Of a DNA stretch of 64,000 bases, positions 12,690 to 24,900 are shown piece after piece. The notes beneath the pieces were generated by a model. That model saw only the letters and a program-made list of their open reading frames with translations, was not told where the DNA came from and searched no databases. Made by a program: the position numbers and the translations under genes. The DNA comes from Stenopsyche tienmushanensis. Lineage: Eukaryota > Arthropoda > Insecta > Trichoptera > Stenopsychidae. Numbering within the stretch: the stretch's first letter is position 1; each line of letters begins with the position of its first letter. The stretch is from the NCBI GenBank assembly GCA_008973525.1, contig WACJ01000502.1:1240001-1304000 (forward strand), given 5' to 3'.

Positions 12690-13600
12690 TCTATTATGGA
12701 AGCATTATACCATTGAAAAACACCCGGAAACTGGAACTTTTAAGGACAGGAAAAGACCGGGCCGCACAAAATTTACCACGGATACCGAAAATAACTTTGT
12801 TATATTATCTTCGTCTTACAAACCCTCAATTGGTCGCAAAATTGAGTGAAACCAGTTCATCCAATCGGTGTTCTCAGTTAAAAGTCATTTAAATTTATAT
12901 GGCCTTTATTTATAATGAAATATATTCGAATTAATGGTGTGGTGTGCGATTACTTTGGAAATGAAAAGATTAAAGACTTAATGAAAATTGACAAAATATA
13001 AAATAAAGATTACTAGAAAATATCATACTTCAAGAAAATGCAGTATTTTCAAATCATCGAATAATAGGGCAAAATTTTACATTCCAGCAAGATAATTATC
13101 CCAAATACAGCCAACCCTCCTATAGCGTCCACTTCGTTTGCTGCGTCTTTTACGCAAGCAACGAGTAAAATTCGTAAGGTTAATGCGCCTATTCGCGTGT
13201 TAGTCACTTGCACTTGTTAAAATTTTGTATGAGTGCCTAACTTTCTATGGCGTTTTTTTTCTATAGCGTGTCCTTATCGACGCTATAGAAGGATTAACTG
13301 TGTATCCTTTTACCATTTTTTTTTAATGTGAAAAGAAGGGTCTGATGGGTATTGATAAAAATGAATTGGCCTCTACAATTCCCAGATTTTAATTACATTC
13401 GAGATGTCGAGACGTCCCGGGTCTTTTTACCAGGAACTTTTGGCACACAACACGTTAGCGCCCAACTGATATTGTGTGAAGTCCCAGAATTTCAAGAACA
13501 ATGGAACGAATCCTTTCTTCAAGTATTTCTAGGTAACAGCAACAGCTGGGGTCGATTGACCGTAGAAAAAATCAGGAGTAAATGAAAGATCAATGTGAGA
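12690..13600 (+). pseudogene. Tc1-like transposon relic split by a MITE
   Basis: Forward translation shows Tc1 blocks in order with frameshifts: HPETGTFKDRKRPGRTKFTT at about 12720 (the TGxxxDxxRxGRP linker after the paired-like helix-turn-helix), LTNPQLVAKLSETSSSN, then ENIILQENAVF...NFTFQQDNYPKY at 13005-13107 (Tc1 FQQDNDPKHT, second catalytic Asp), and after an interruption MNWPLQFPDFNYIRDVE at about 13360 (Tc1 LxWPxQSPDLNPIExxW). A 193-bp MITE sits exactly between the QQDN block and the WPxQSPD block. The last part is open at 13352-13585 but lacks the rest of the protein, so it is a pseudogene. Confidence 0.8.
13108..13300. mobile_element. pogo-like MITE nested in the Tc1 relic
   Basis: It starts CAGCCAACCCTCCTATAGCG and ends CGCTATAGAAGGATTAACTG, inverted ends of about 23 bases, with TA before the first C. 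It is homologous in reverse orientation to 55040-55233. CAG...CTG ends and TA targets are typical of Tc1/mariner/pogo MITEs. It inserted just after the QQDNYPKY codons of the Tc1 relic. Confidence 0.75.
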
Positions 13601-13739
13601 TCAATGGATAACGGATTTTAATTTTAAAAAATCCCGTAAATTTTTCAAATTCATAATTTATTTTATATATCTCGTTAGTAGTATCGATTTTGTTATATAT
13701 ATATTATCATTATTGTAGTCCATAACGGAAAAAAGTCAA

Positions 13740-14160
13740 TCTGACGTATGAAAATATTACAAAAAATCTACAAAAAAGGAGATTTTTTGAATAAAAATAC
13801 AGAAGAAGACATCACCGATTTGGTAATTTCAAACAGTGCAAAAAGAATTAAAATATTCCAACCACCAATAATACATTTGTGAAGAGGAAAATTCTTTCAG
13901 AAATCGTAGCAACAACGACTGATGGTGCTAGTGTAGTGAAAAAGTTTGGGCGTGAAAGTCCTATCGTCAAAGAACGTTTGCATAAATCATGCTATACATC
14001 TAGTTGTAATTGAAATATTATACCAGAAATACTATCAAACGAAAACAGAAAACATTGAACAGAAGAAGATTTAGATTATTCCAATAAAGATGAACAAAAT
14101 ACTGAAGAAAGTAACGCTAAAAATGATAATTCAGAAAGATATAACAAGATGGTTCTTTTA
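13740..14160 (+). pseudogene. hAT-type transposase fragment
   Basis: Forward translation at about 13910 reads ATTTDGASVVKKFGRES, the hAT VTDGASVMxKFGR block holding a catalytic Asp. A frameshift later gives HAIHLVVIEILYQKYYQTK, matching the hAT AHGIHLAVxDVLY block. A stretch rich in Glu, Asp and Asn follows (EDLDYSNKDEQNTEE). The pieces lie in different frames. It may come from the same hAT family as the C-terminal domains at 31.8 and 59.4 kb, but they do not overlap, so this cannot be tested here. Confidence 0.65.
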
Positions 14161-16392
14161 ACTTACACATACACATATACGTTACTTTAAAAAATCTGTA
14201 CGTTATTGAAAAGAAAATAAAAGTCTCGATTCCCAAGGGGTCCCAAGATTTTGAAATTATCATGTCACGAGACTCGAGAGATTATGAAGCTTAAATTACA
14301 ATCTACTCGAATTAAAATCAAGAACTTATATTGATCATAAGTCCAAGAAATATCTTTAAATAAAATCGGGAAAAATGGGTAAATCTAAATCGAGACAATT
14401 GCTCAGAAATATGAATATATTCCCTTGATTTTTTTTTCTTCTCGCAAACTGGATTTAAATCTGAATATTGTATAATAAGAGTCCAAGATTTAACCTACCA
14501 TACCAATACTATAAATCCATTTAAGTAAAGTAATAGATATGATAAAGACAAATTGCGAGGGATGTGTTTGTGATAATAAAAGATGGACGTCGCGAAACGA
14601 CAATCTTCGGGTGGATCGGTGGCGCATTGGCTTTCAGGGGTGAATTTAGTTCGTTTGGCGTCGTTGGGTGGCGTCGGAAGCGATTAGGGAACCACCATCG
14701 GTGAAAACTAATGGCTGGATCGCCTGTCTGATAATCATTTATTGTTTTGGTACAAATCAACGTTTCATTCATGCCATTTTCACGAGTCGACTTTTCCCAC
14801 GCGGTCAGTTCCGATACTTGTTAGCCGCGCACGCCCCGGTGCGTGCGGAAGCACTTACTTCAAGACGGGACTTCCCGACTTTGCTCGCCGACCGACTTCC
14901 ATCCCTTTCGACCGTGGAAGACGAAACCGGATATAATAAATACGATTACATTAATAATTTTCTCTTTGCTACGTTTTGTGGAGCGCGTGGGTAGATTGCC
15001 ATTACGTGCAGTAATGGATCGGATCCTGCTGATATTTGTGGTATTTAATAGCCAATAAACAGGATCGTTCCAGTTAACGAATAGGAAGACAAGGTCTCTT
15101 ATTGTAACATTTCTCGGAAAACAAATCTAAATATGGATCACGTGGTGGATCAATGCAGCTTTATTACTTATGATTATGAAATGCAAATTGATCATCATTT
15201 ATTATGACTTCATTATTGACATCTCAGAACTCCGACCTTTGGAAATTATTTTACTTATCCTTAACACGCAAGAAAACTAGTTGGAAAATATCTCTCAATG
15301 AACTGATAAAAAATATTCTTGCTTATTTCTAATTTAGAACTATAAGGGTGTCCTATGTGTCCTAGGTGTCCTATAGGGTGGGGTATATCGTTATGATTAG
15401 ATCTGTGTTCATTTGCGAAAGAAACTTATGGGACAACCTAATATAAACAAAGACTCATTTTCTGAGCGTTCCGTGGAAACAAAAACGACAGAGAGATCAT
15501 AGATAAAAATAAACACTATCTGGTTTCGTTATAAAATATTTCCATTTAAAACTTTAAATCTCTATAGATATTATACATGTTTTATAAAAATAATATAAAG
15601 AGGCATGCTCAAATAAGCTGATTAACATTACTGATCGATTATCGTCGCAGTGTTAACACGTTAACAGCGGGTCCTGAGAATTCTCGTGTTCGCAAAGATT
15701 GTGCATAAACCGTGGAAAACAAGAAAACTCATTCCCAAAAATTACTTATTCGCTAAGATGTATCATTCTCGATATATATGTAACAAATAGATATTTAATG
15801 AAGACCATTTCACATGTTTTTTTCTTCAAAGAAGTATCGAATCTCGAGACATATGTTTTGAATTCGACATGATGAATTTATTTTTTCACACACGACACAC
15901 ATCTTTTTCTTTCTGAAATTGCATATTGATTTAGTTTTACGTGAACTATTATATATTTCATTTAAAATCATAATTTAAACTTTATTTGCGAATTGCAAAA
16001 AATGGCCTGCCGTACTGTGTTAAAATATCATTTGGGTACAAAATTATTGTTAAAAACTCTATCTTTAATGCAATAATCTTTTAAAAGGAGGGTGTTATAT
16101 ATATTTTAGCACTATCAAGTTCAACAATGAATGAAAGCCTTTATTGTACACAAGAGCCGTAGTTTTGTGAGGTTGGCTATTGTTTGTCGAAAGAATTTCT
16201 TTTGAAAATCTTTTAAAAAGGCTTTCATCATCTTCCATTGTGCTCCATAAGAGTAAGCTCAACAGACGATTCGATGTAGTTCTATAAATACACGTATTGC
16301 AGATCTCTAGACGACGAACAACAGACATATGCTGAAAGACAGGACAGCAGCCATATCTTTGTTGTATTAATTTTGGAAATACGATGACTTAC
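14161..16392. other. intronic stretch with a more GC-balanced segment
   Basis: Between the hAT fragment and the first beat exon. About 14570-15030 is less AT-rich than its surroundings and contains the near-palindrome CGCGCACGCCCCGGTGCGTGCG. It is open in several plus-strand frames, none recognisable. At 15350 there is a short GTGTCCTA tandem (three units). The segment could be regulatory; no gene is called. Confidence 0.35.
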
Positions 16393-16604
16393 ATCGACCA
16401 TGACTCCTGGAAGTTCAAACACTTGCGTCGGAGGATTGTCTCTGGGAACATATCTGAAGAACTCATTTCCATCCTTGTACCATTTGACTGAATAGAGTGA
16501 CTCTCCTGGTTCGAGCTCATATTTGCATTCTAATCGAGCTTGACTGTTGTGGACTGAATGCGATGGTATCCTCAGCTCCACCAGCCTTAGACTGCTAACT
16601 CGAA
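16393..16604 (-). CDS. beat: beat-family Ig protein, exon coding first half of Ig domain 1
   Basis: This exon codes the N-terminal half of the first V-type Ig domain of a beaten-path family protein, a group of secreted or GPI-linked neuronal Ig proteins that bind Sidestep-family receptors in axon guidance. Seen: acceptor TTTACAG before 16604, donor GTAAGT after 16393, two leading bases then 70 codons, ending in phase 0. The frame reads RVSSLRLVELRIPSHSV, then LECKYELEPGESLYSVKWYK, then DGNEFFRYVPRDNPPTQVF and LPGVMVD. The LxCxY cysteine (first Ig cysteine), the SVKWYK tryptophan and the FYRY-like P(R/K)xNPP block are hallmarks of Beat proteins. The matching second cysteine lies 11 kb away in the next exon. 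The upstream exon with signal peptide is not found. The paralogue (III, V or other) is not assignable by eye. Confidence 0.9.
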
Positions 16605-18645
16605 CTGTAAATTAAAGAAAAATAGATGTAATTTAATCGCAAATCAAAATGTATATTCGGCATTTATAGTTAGGAATTAATGTGTGCATGCAGAAAATCC
16701 TAATTTAGATTTAGCATAAAATATTCCCTTGGAACAAATGGGAGACCCGACAAAGAAGTCATAAATGTGGAATGCTTTGTACCGAAAGGGTCCGCAGTCG
16801 TAAAGTTAATCAAATCAATAAAAGCAATTGAGCAATCGAAAAGGTGAACCTTTAAGGACAGATACCGCAACCTCGCATATTCCAGGGACTTATTCTCGAC
16901 GGGGTTACAATATCTTTATTAGATTTTCATACGTAATAAAGCGGGACCCCGACACGACCTGTGAATTCCTCTTTTGTATAAATAGCCTCGGATTTATTTA
17001 TCCTCCTCGAATTCCAAGATAGCTGACATTCTGACGTTGTTCATTACCTTCAAGCTCAGTCGTATAAATATTCATAAAATCTATTTTATATCATGTTGGA
17101 TGGCATGAAATCTAGATTTAAACCTTGCATAAATACCTGGATTAAAATTATTAAATTGAATAAATCCTCAAGTTTTCTTTCAACTTTTATTTTTGGCAAA
17201 ATTTGATTACTCACATTTTATTAACAGGTTGCAATGGAAGAGTAGCGACTCAATTTATTAAATATGTATGTTTAATGAAATACCAACCCTATCAACGGGG
17301 GAAAAATGATTGCCTCAGCATTATAATTGTAAATCCTGCACCACCCAATAACTCTATAGGCTTTAATGTTAAATGTTAAAACGAAAACATGTTTGGCATT
17401 TCATTGAAAGTAGAGGCATACAGGCTGCCATTTGGTAATTAGGTCATCATTTCGGGGTGGGATTGTATGAATTCACATTCGGCTCGTATTTATTACCCTT
17501 TAAAATTAGACGCTTCCCTCTGGCATGTTATTGCACTAGGCAGTAGTCGCCAACTAATTCTGTGCGTGCCGAGTACCTTTTCTCATCGGCGCCCTAATTA
17601 ATTTAGGGACAGATATTAAAAGTCAAGGGTCGTCCGAACTGAGGCGCAAGCCTTCATGTCCTTAATTGAAACATCCCATTTTACATTTATTATTTATGTC
17701 CGTAAGTACGTTATCAGATAAGTGGATAAAAATCCTCAAAATTTGCATAATTCGCTTGTTATCGAGTTCAGCATCATAAGAGCGTTTGGCATAACACTTT
17801 GTCCGCGTTTACGCAGCATTAATTATGGACGCAATTTTGTTTAAACACATTACCAAGATTAAAGGGTAGTTTTCCTTTTTTGCTTTAATTAAAAAAAAGC
17901 CACATTAAATACTGCCGATATAAAACATCATAGATTATTGGACTATAAACATAATTTAACACTAAGTTCAACGAATTTTATAATATCTTTATTCTACTAA
18001 TATCCCCTCAAATTAACTGGTTGAAATTTCAAATTAATATTATTAAGTAAATTTACTAATAACTACACGAAACTAAAAAATAAACGAAATATGATGAATT
18101 GTATTTAGCAAAAAAAAAAAAATTTCAACTGAGCATAAAGTTTTCGCATAAAAATATAAATTGGATATCATCTTCCTTCTGCCATACAAAATTCCAAGTG
18201 CATTCGTAAAAACTTATAGCATAAACTATATAAATAAAGCTTTCTAAATGTGCCGTCATCCCCTGGCTTTAACGTCCATCCCTGCAATATTCTGCATATA
18301 ATATCAAAAATTTTATAATTTATCTCATTTTAACATCGGCTTTCAGCCAAAACTTTATGGCAAATTTATGTGGCTTGTTTGTTATATATTATGTAAATTA
18401 ACAATAAGCATTTGAAGAAATGAATCTGATTTCTGATCTGATCTTTTTGCTTATCAATTGCCAAAATTTTGACTTTTATAAAGCAAAAACACTCAAAATA
18501 AAATAAATTGAAAAATATATGGGTAAAATAGCTTAGAATATTTTTAATTAAAAAAATGATCCTTTGGTGGAAACAAGTTTGAAATTCAAGAAGAAATTAG
18601 AAATGAGCTTTACCCCTCATCATGAAATATATAAATGCACTTATT

Positions 18646-18975
18646 TTATCCCTTTGAGTAGTGAGCTAATTTTAAATCATCATAAACTTAGATGCCATAT
18701 TAGTATGTCCGCCGCTTATCATCGGTACAAATTCATTTATCTGTCCGAATCGTCGCAGCGTGTATGAAGCTTGTACATAAATAAATAAATACTGTCGATA
18801 GCGCAAACATTTCGGTTATTTATTTGTGTAAACATTAACGATACATTTAAAACTAATTCATTATATCATTCACATATTAGTCAATAAATTTGGGTTAGCA
18901 ATCTATACAATCGTACGATGTACGCTGATCACTGAAATTCGGACACAACTCTCCGTCTTGCCTCCTTAGGGGGCA
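18646..18975 (+). mobile_element. TTAA MITE family B, copy 1 (decayed ends)
   Basis: Homologous to 49161-49531 through its length: CCCTTTGAGTAGTGAGCTAA, AAACTTAGATGCCATATTAG, CGTCGCAGCGTGTATGAAGC, TAAATAAATAAATACTG and TACAATCGTACGATGTACGC. Both TTAA ends are mutated (TTTATCCCTTT at the left, CCTCCTTAGGGGG at the right). Confidence 0.7.
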
Positions 18976-19294
18976 AAAAATTCTTAAATGTCAAGCAATC
19001 CTAAAACGTTGAAAATGAGTCAAATAAATAGTATGATTAGTGCCAGTAATGATAATTGATCGATAATATTGAAGTATTAATTGTATTTGTAACGTATTTA
19101 TCTATTGTCTATATACTGTATACTATTGTAGTATATATGATTAATATACATTTTATACTTTTAAATTAACTTCTTTCAGGGATAATTGTATTTTAATTCT
19201 TGATAGAAAGAAAGCGTTTTAACCCTTGTAATCGATGTAATAAGAAATAGGGAGGTATTCCTCCCTAGCAATAATATTATTCGTTTACGTAATG

Positions 19295-19442
19295 TTAACA
19301 CATTCCCGTCGGGTTACGCATATGTACGTCTTTTGGGTACTATCGCAATTAGACGCAAATAGACGCAGGAGGTTTTGAAAAAAAAGGGCACCACAATATG
19401 TTCTGCGTAAGGCGAAAGACAATGCTGCAATGAGTGTATAAC
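19295..19442. mobile_element. TTAA-flanked MITE family A, copy 2 (short)
   Basis: It starts TTAACACATTCCCGTCGGG then TTACGCATATGTACGTC. The 3' end has decayed to GAGTGTATAA in place of GAATGTGTTAA. It shares ends and the CTGCGTAAGGCGAAAGACAA segment with the copies at 32383 and 33702. About half the length of the long copies, so it is an internal-deletion derivative. Confidence 0.65.
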
Positions 19443-19802
19443 CATACGTTTGTATTTAATATATTATTAAGCATAGTATACGTAAGTTATATTTGTAATT
19501 AGCGAACCTGGTGTCGTCTGGGATTCAAATATGATTATAATTTAAAATATGTAAAAGGTAGCCTGAGGGATTAGAAGAATATGTATATTATATACGGGTT
19601 CTTAATTTGATGTAAAATTTGTTTTAAATTAGAATAGATAGACAGATATACATCTGTGACTATCAAATCGTATTTTTTCAAAATGAAAACGTGTCCAATA
19701 TATTTTGAGTTTTATTGTATCGTTAATATAAATGCTTACAATACCAACGACACATTTGATTTGACATAGGGATAATATCGTATTTAATGGTAGATCAAGT
19801 GG

Positions 19803-19980
19803 TATGAAATTACCACCGGGAAGGCCACAACAGGATTGGGGTGATGATCTCAAAGGAATAAGAGGAAGGCTTAAGTAGCTGAGACTTGTCCAAGATACAA
19901 AGCAATGGAAAGACAGAGAATGAGGCCTATATACACCCAACAATGGGCGCATGAAGAATGAAAGAAAATCTTGATATAAA
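19803..19980 (+). pseudogene. non-LTR retrotransposon 3' relic
   Basis: Forward translation reads PPGRPQQDWGDDLKGIRGRL, a stop, then LRLVQDTKQWKDRE and a decayed tail. This resembles the GRPxxRWxDDLxxxxGxxWxxxAQDRxxWxxLxEAY segment at the C-terminus of many insect endonuclease/reverse-transcriptase proteins. Only about 55 codons remain and there are internal stops. A 126-codon minus-strand frame here is a shadow. Confidence 0.6.
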
Positions 19981-21580
19981 TAAGCTTTTTCGTTAATACG
20001 TTGACCCATATTTTTTAATGAATATCTTACGCTATATTTCTAATTTAGTGTTGGAACGAATAAATCACGATAAATTTGCCCTTGGTGAGTACATTAAATC
20101 TGTTCGACTAATAAATCATTTGGTCAAACTTCACAACTTTTAATTAATTCCTAACAATTTTTTCGTCCATTTTATCCGTGTGTTCATATGGGATACAAAA
20201 ATATTTTAATAAATCCTCTTATTTCCGTTCAAAGCCTTTGTGGCTTATGGTTAACTTTTACGCATAGATAAGCAAAACTTTTAGAAACGGATTTAAGCAC
20301 TATCCAATTACTCCACGCGTTTTGGTTATTGTCTGTTAAGTCCTTTATATTCCTTTCGCTCAAGCCTAATTCAATATCCAAAGCTTTAGATGTTTTGGAG
20401 TACAGTGGAGTATCGCATTAGATTAAATTTGCTCTCTGAACTATTCGTTCTTAAAAATATACTTCAATGGAGAATTTAATTTTATTAGAAAAGCCGCGAT
20501 GAGCTTTTGGTAAAAAGCTCCATTGGCTTAATCTTAGCCGAAACAAAATGTTTAATTTATTAATTCCGCGCTGAAATAATTAATGACGGAGATGTTTACT
20601 AATATATTATCCCTTTATCGAAAATTTCAGAAGGCAATATAAATCAAATCACTGAAGCCTAAAAGCTCGCAAGTATTATTTACACATAGAGGGGGTTAAA
20701 TTCGAGACTTTTATTATATACTCTCGGCTATTGACTGAGCTTTCAGAATTCACAAAGATAAATTTAAGTGAAAGGCGCGTACTTTTCCGCATCCAGAGGC
20801 ACTTGTAACTTTATCAATCAATTGGGTTCATGTCTTTAAAATAGAGTCAAACCGCAAAGGGGATTGGAATAAATTGTCGAACTCTGAAAGTTTGAAACTG
20901 TGTCGTCAGAGCCACAGAACCCAATAGGAAAACAAGCCACCTTAGCCCAAATCGACGGGGGCGAATGTGGTGATTTCTCCTAGTTGCCTGCCAGGGGTGG
21001 TTTTGAACCCTGGCAACAATGAATATTTTAATGCGTAATAAGCGCTGCAAACTTTAACGGCGCGTTAAATTTTACGCAGGTTCAAAGTTTTTGCCCCCGT
21101 GGAGAGTCGCGCGTAAACCTTCCAAGAAGATTGATTAATGGAAATGCGAAACTAATCCAAAGAATCATCATTAATAAGACAGGAATGACTATTTTAATTC
21201 AAATCAGAATGACATCAAAAATCTCAACACGCCATTACTGAATGGATGATCCCATAATTGAATTTGATTAAATATTTGATCGTAAATATTAAAAACATTC
21301 AAATTATCGTCGTGTGCCAGTGATGCCAATTTAAATCGTTCCCACGGGACCAACAAAACGACTTACATACTACCAATATAAATTTAAGTTTATCATATTA
21401 TTCTAAATTAACCGTCAAATATTCTGAAATATTCTTGTATTAGTTTAGATCAATTGATTTGTATTAAATCCTAGATAAAACAGACAGACATACATAAAAA
21501 AATTATATTATTTATAAATATATTTTTTTAATTTTATTTGTATCTCTAAAAAAGTACTTTTAATATATGAAATACATATA

Positions 21581-21805
21581 CAGAGGGAGACAGGGAAACT
21601 ACCTTATGTAAAAATGATTAACACAAACAGTATAAAAGATATGAGTTTAATTACATTTAAAGACAGTACACTATTTGATCGTTACTTATATAATAAAAAA
21701 TATTAGATCCTGTTCTTTCGAATAAATGTCACCCTACCCTTCCCAGAATAACTGTCAATTGAAGGCGCTCCTTCTTAAACAAAAAAGTTTCCCTGTCGCA
21801 CTCTG
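21581..21805. mobile_element. TA-flanked MITE with CAGAG-type ends
   Basis: It starts CAGAGGGAGACAGGGAAACT and ends AGTTTCCCTGTCGCACTCTG, a 20-base inverted repeat with two mismatches. TA lies immediately on both sides (21579-21580 and 21806-21807). 225 bp with no coding. CAG/CTG ends and the TA target suggest a Tc1/mariner-type MITE. Only one copy is seen in this window. Confidence 0.75.
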
Positions 21806-21999
21806 TATGTATTCTTTAATCTTATCATAAAGATTATGGTAAAATTCATCCTACTAAACAAATTTGAGATATCGTAAATATTGATGTATCTGATCAATCG
21901 TCTCGGTCTAGACTTATCCTAATTTTCTGTATTTAAAACCGTAAATACTGAGGTGATAAAGTCGTGAAGGGCCGCCTAGAGTTTCCCCAAAAAAATCTT

Positions 22000-24900
22000 T
22001 AAAAAGATTTTTAGCTGATAATAAAAATAAATATACAGTTGATTATTAGTATTAGTAAAAATATATGAATAAAAATAAGTCGTATACTATTGTAAATGTG
22101 CTGACAATTTGTGCAAATTTCAATGCACCGAGGATGCTATATTAGGGTGAAAATCAACCCCTATTCTCTAGTATCTGCTATATTTAAAGTACCAAAATAA
22201 ATAAATACCAACGCAATATTTGAAGGCGGCATTCGATTGATTTCAGTCCATGTCGATGCATTCGTAATGTCAAACAATGCGATTTTTTAAATCCATATTG
22301 TCAAAATTAATAAGCAAATGCGTATTTAAGTTTACGTCCTTCATTTAATTTCAGTTTTTAAGTTCAGGTTTTAATTACAGATAATGCATTTTGTTTGTTT
22401 GAAGACCAAAACATGAGTTTTAAACAAATTGTTCGTAGATGTATTTATCTTCATTCAGTTTATTCCGTTATTGCATCGCTCGCTATTTAGGAATCCCTTT
22501 GGTTTTTTTATTCAAATCTTCTTCGCGAAATTGTTCCGAGATTCATCTCGACATTCATATCTTACATTATTAAATAAGAACTCGCTTTCTAAGCGTTCGC
22601 TGTATTTCCATATAGGAAATGAAAAATATTTATGAACAGGAACGGAAAGGAGGACGCTGAGAGAAAATTAAGAAATGCGCCCTGGGCTCACACATTATAC
22701 GATGTATGGATAACGAGAGGGTTCGGTTCCGGAGTACGCCCACGTCCTGGACCCTGATTGAACTCCTCATGGCAGCCTCATCAGTTGACAAGGGTCTCGT
22801 CGCCAGCCCTTGCGATGGGCCCTAATCGATGTTAGGAATTACTAAAAGTCACTATGTTTCGCTTTCTTATCGCGTTAGCTTCGACGTCATTCAGTAACAA
22901 GGGGAAGCCCATTGTTCTCTCTTCAATTCTTAATAAATAGAAAATAATCTATCCGTATCTATTTTTATTTTTGCAGTTGTTCTATCGTTCGTATCTGTTT
23001 TTTCATGAATTTATTTTATTCATCCTTTGGGTTTTTTGTTCGAATGCTTACGCCTTGTCTGGCAGTTCGACAGACCGTAAAAACAAATCTCCAAATCTTT
23101 ACAGATAAACTCTTTACGGCGTATAAAAGAAATATTTTATCTATTTACAAACAATAAATTTTCGATCAAACCTGAAAGGCTTTGATTTACATTCTATTTG
23201 CTCTCAAATTTGGGAACATCGCACAAAATATGCAATAACTGCGAGGTTTTATTGTAACTGATCGAATTTCACACCCAATGAACTTTGAAGACAATTGACG
23301 ATTTAACATGCGAGCTAAATTTATTACGCAGACAAATTGCAGCCTCATTTGCAACATCAACAAAAAATCGCAATTATTTTGCTGAACATCTGTATTTATG
23401 TCGCTTTTGAATATTTGAAATAATTTAATATTGAACATCAACAGTATTCCGCATGGTTACGAAAGGCTCAAAATACTTTACTAGTATATTTTTCAATCTA
23501 TTCTGTTGAAAATTTGAGCATATTCGGGAACAAATTTCGATACTTTACGGTCTACTAAATATGGTGAAAATTTTCACCTGAATTTCAGCCGGATTTTTCA
23601 AAAATGTGTGGTATAAATATAAATCTAGTAAATGTTGATTATTTACTAAAAGTATATATATATTATTTTGGAAGCAAATTCCATATACTTTTTTATTTAA
23701 CATATTAACAAATCATAATTTTCCCTATACATAATATTTTTGAGAATTATAAATGTTCCAGTCTCCTTTTCGAGAAAATGATTAAGCATTAAATTTCGAA
23801 TAAATTATTCATTCAAGGGGTTGTTAAATTTAAAGGTTTAAGTCACCGAAAAAGCACAAAACACAATTTTAAAGTGCAATATCCTAAATGCAACTAATCC
23901 CCAAAAACGATCAAGCATTAAAACGAAAACCATTTTGGGTTCCACTAATATTTTCCATAATTTTCGTTATGTTTGTTTGTAATTCTTGTTAAAGCTTATT
24001 TTATAGCTATTTCCTCTCAATACTAACATGCTGAGAGTTTTTTTTATCTTTAGGAGCTGTCAAACTATATGTTTTACACTACAGATCAACATTATGACCT
24101 GAGCAGGTGATTGCCTTTTCATAGTCATTTGTTGCTCCAAATGGTTGATAAAAATTATCTTTTGGGATCTTGCTTTTAGATTGCAGATTTCATTTTTAGT
24201 GGGCAATAATCAAACTGATCTTATCTTTTACAGCAGTATTTGAAGCTATGCTTCGAGTTTTACTTAATTCAGACCTTTTATCTTCCGGACCATTTCCGGA
24301 GAAGTTACTGCTCATTTCCGGCCGCTTTTGCTGTCAGCAGCTTTGAAACTGTTAATGATAAGATACACAAAGAAACAAATGTCGATAACAGGAGTGCAAA
24401 AATCATAGTGAACATTTTATGGAAAAATATATTTGGCTTCATTTATAAGCATTTCGATCAAATAATTGCACCAATCCTAATCCAAATAATTCTCAACACT
24501 TTTCAACCGCCCCTCGCAACCGTGTTAAAGTCATTATTAGCACCAAGTCTGCTAAATGACGAAGGTAAACAATATTTCATATATCTACTGCCGATAGTTG
24601 TTTTATACAGGGGCCATTGTGCTGTAACATCATCCCCCAAATCGGCCCGTAATTAAGGAAACTTTATACTGTTTATCTTTGCAAAAACCTTAACCCGGAA
24701 TTAACCCGCCGGTAAATCACACCTCGCCGAATATATTCGATATATTAAGCGTTCTTTGTGACCAGCAAAGCGGGAAAATCTCCATTAATAAGTTGGCCCT
24801 TAACGAAATTATCAACTGTACCGCGGTCGGGAACTCCGGGCCTCGAATATATATATATATATAAAGGACGCAGGATGTTCGATATCTCCCCGCACACACT

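Larger units (their letters stand above)
5187..16392 (-). other. 11.2-kb intron of the beat gene
   Basis: The interval runs from donor GTAAGT (16387-16392) to acceptor TTTTCTTAG (5187-5195) on the minus strand and splits Ig domain 1 in phase 0. It holds two SINE copies, a TTAA-flanked MITE at 10294, a Tc1 relic with a nested MITE at 12690-13600 and a hAT fragment at 13740-14160. The remainder is AT-rich with no coding signal that I can support. A long intron inside domain 1 fits what is known of beat genes. Confidence 0.8.

Noticed and set aside
14668..15058. Overlapping plus-strand frames up to 108 codons
   Set aside because: Three frames open together because of the GC-balanced composition; no protein motif.
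15648..15720. TTAACACGTTAACAGCGGG, possible TTAA MITE end
   Set aside because: No matching opposite end found.
19629..20009. 126-codon minus-strand frame
   Set aside because: Antisense shadow of the LINE relic at 19803-19980.
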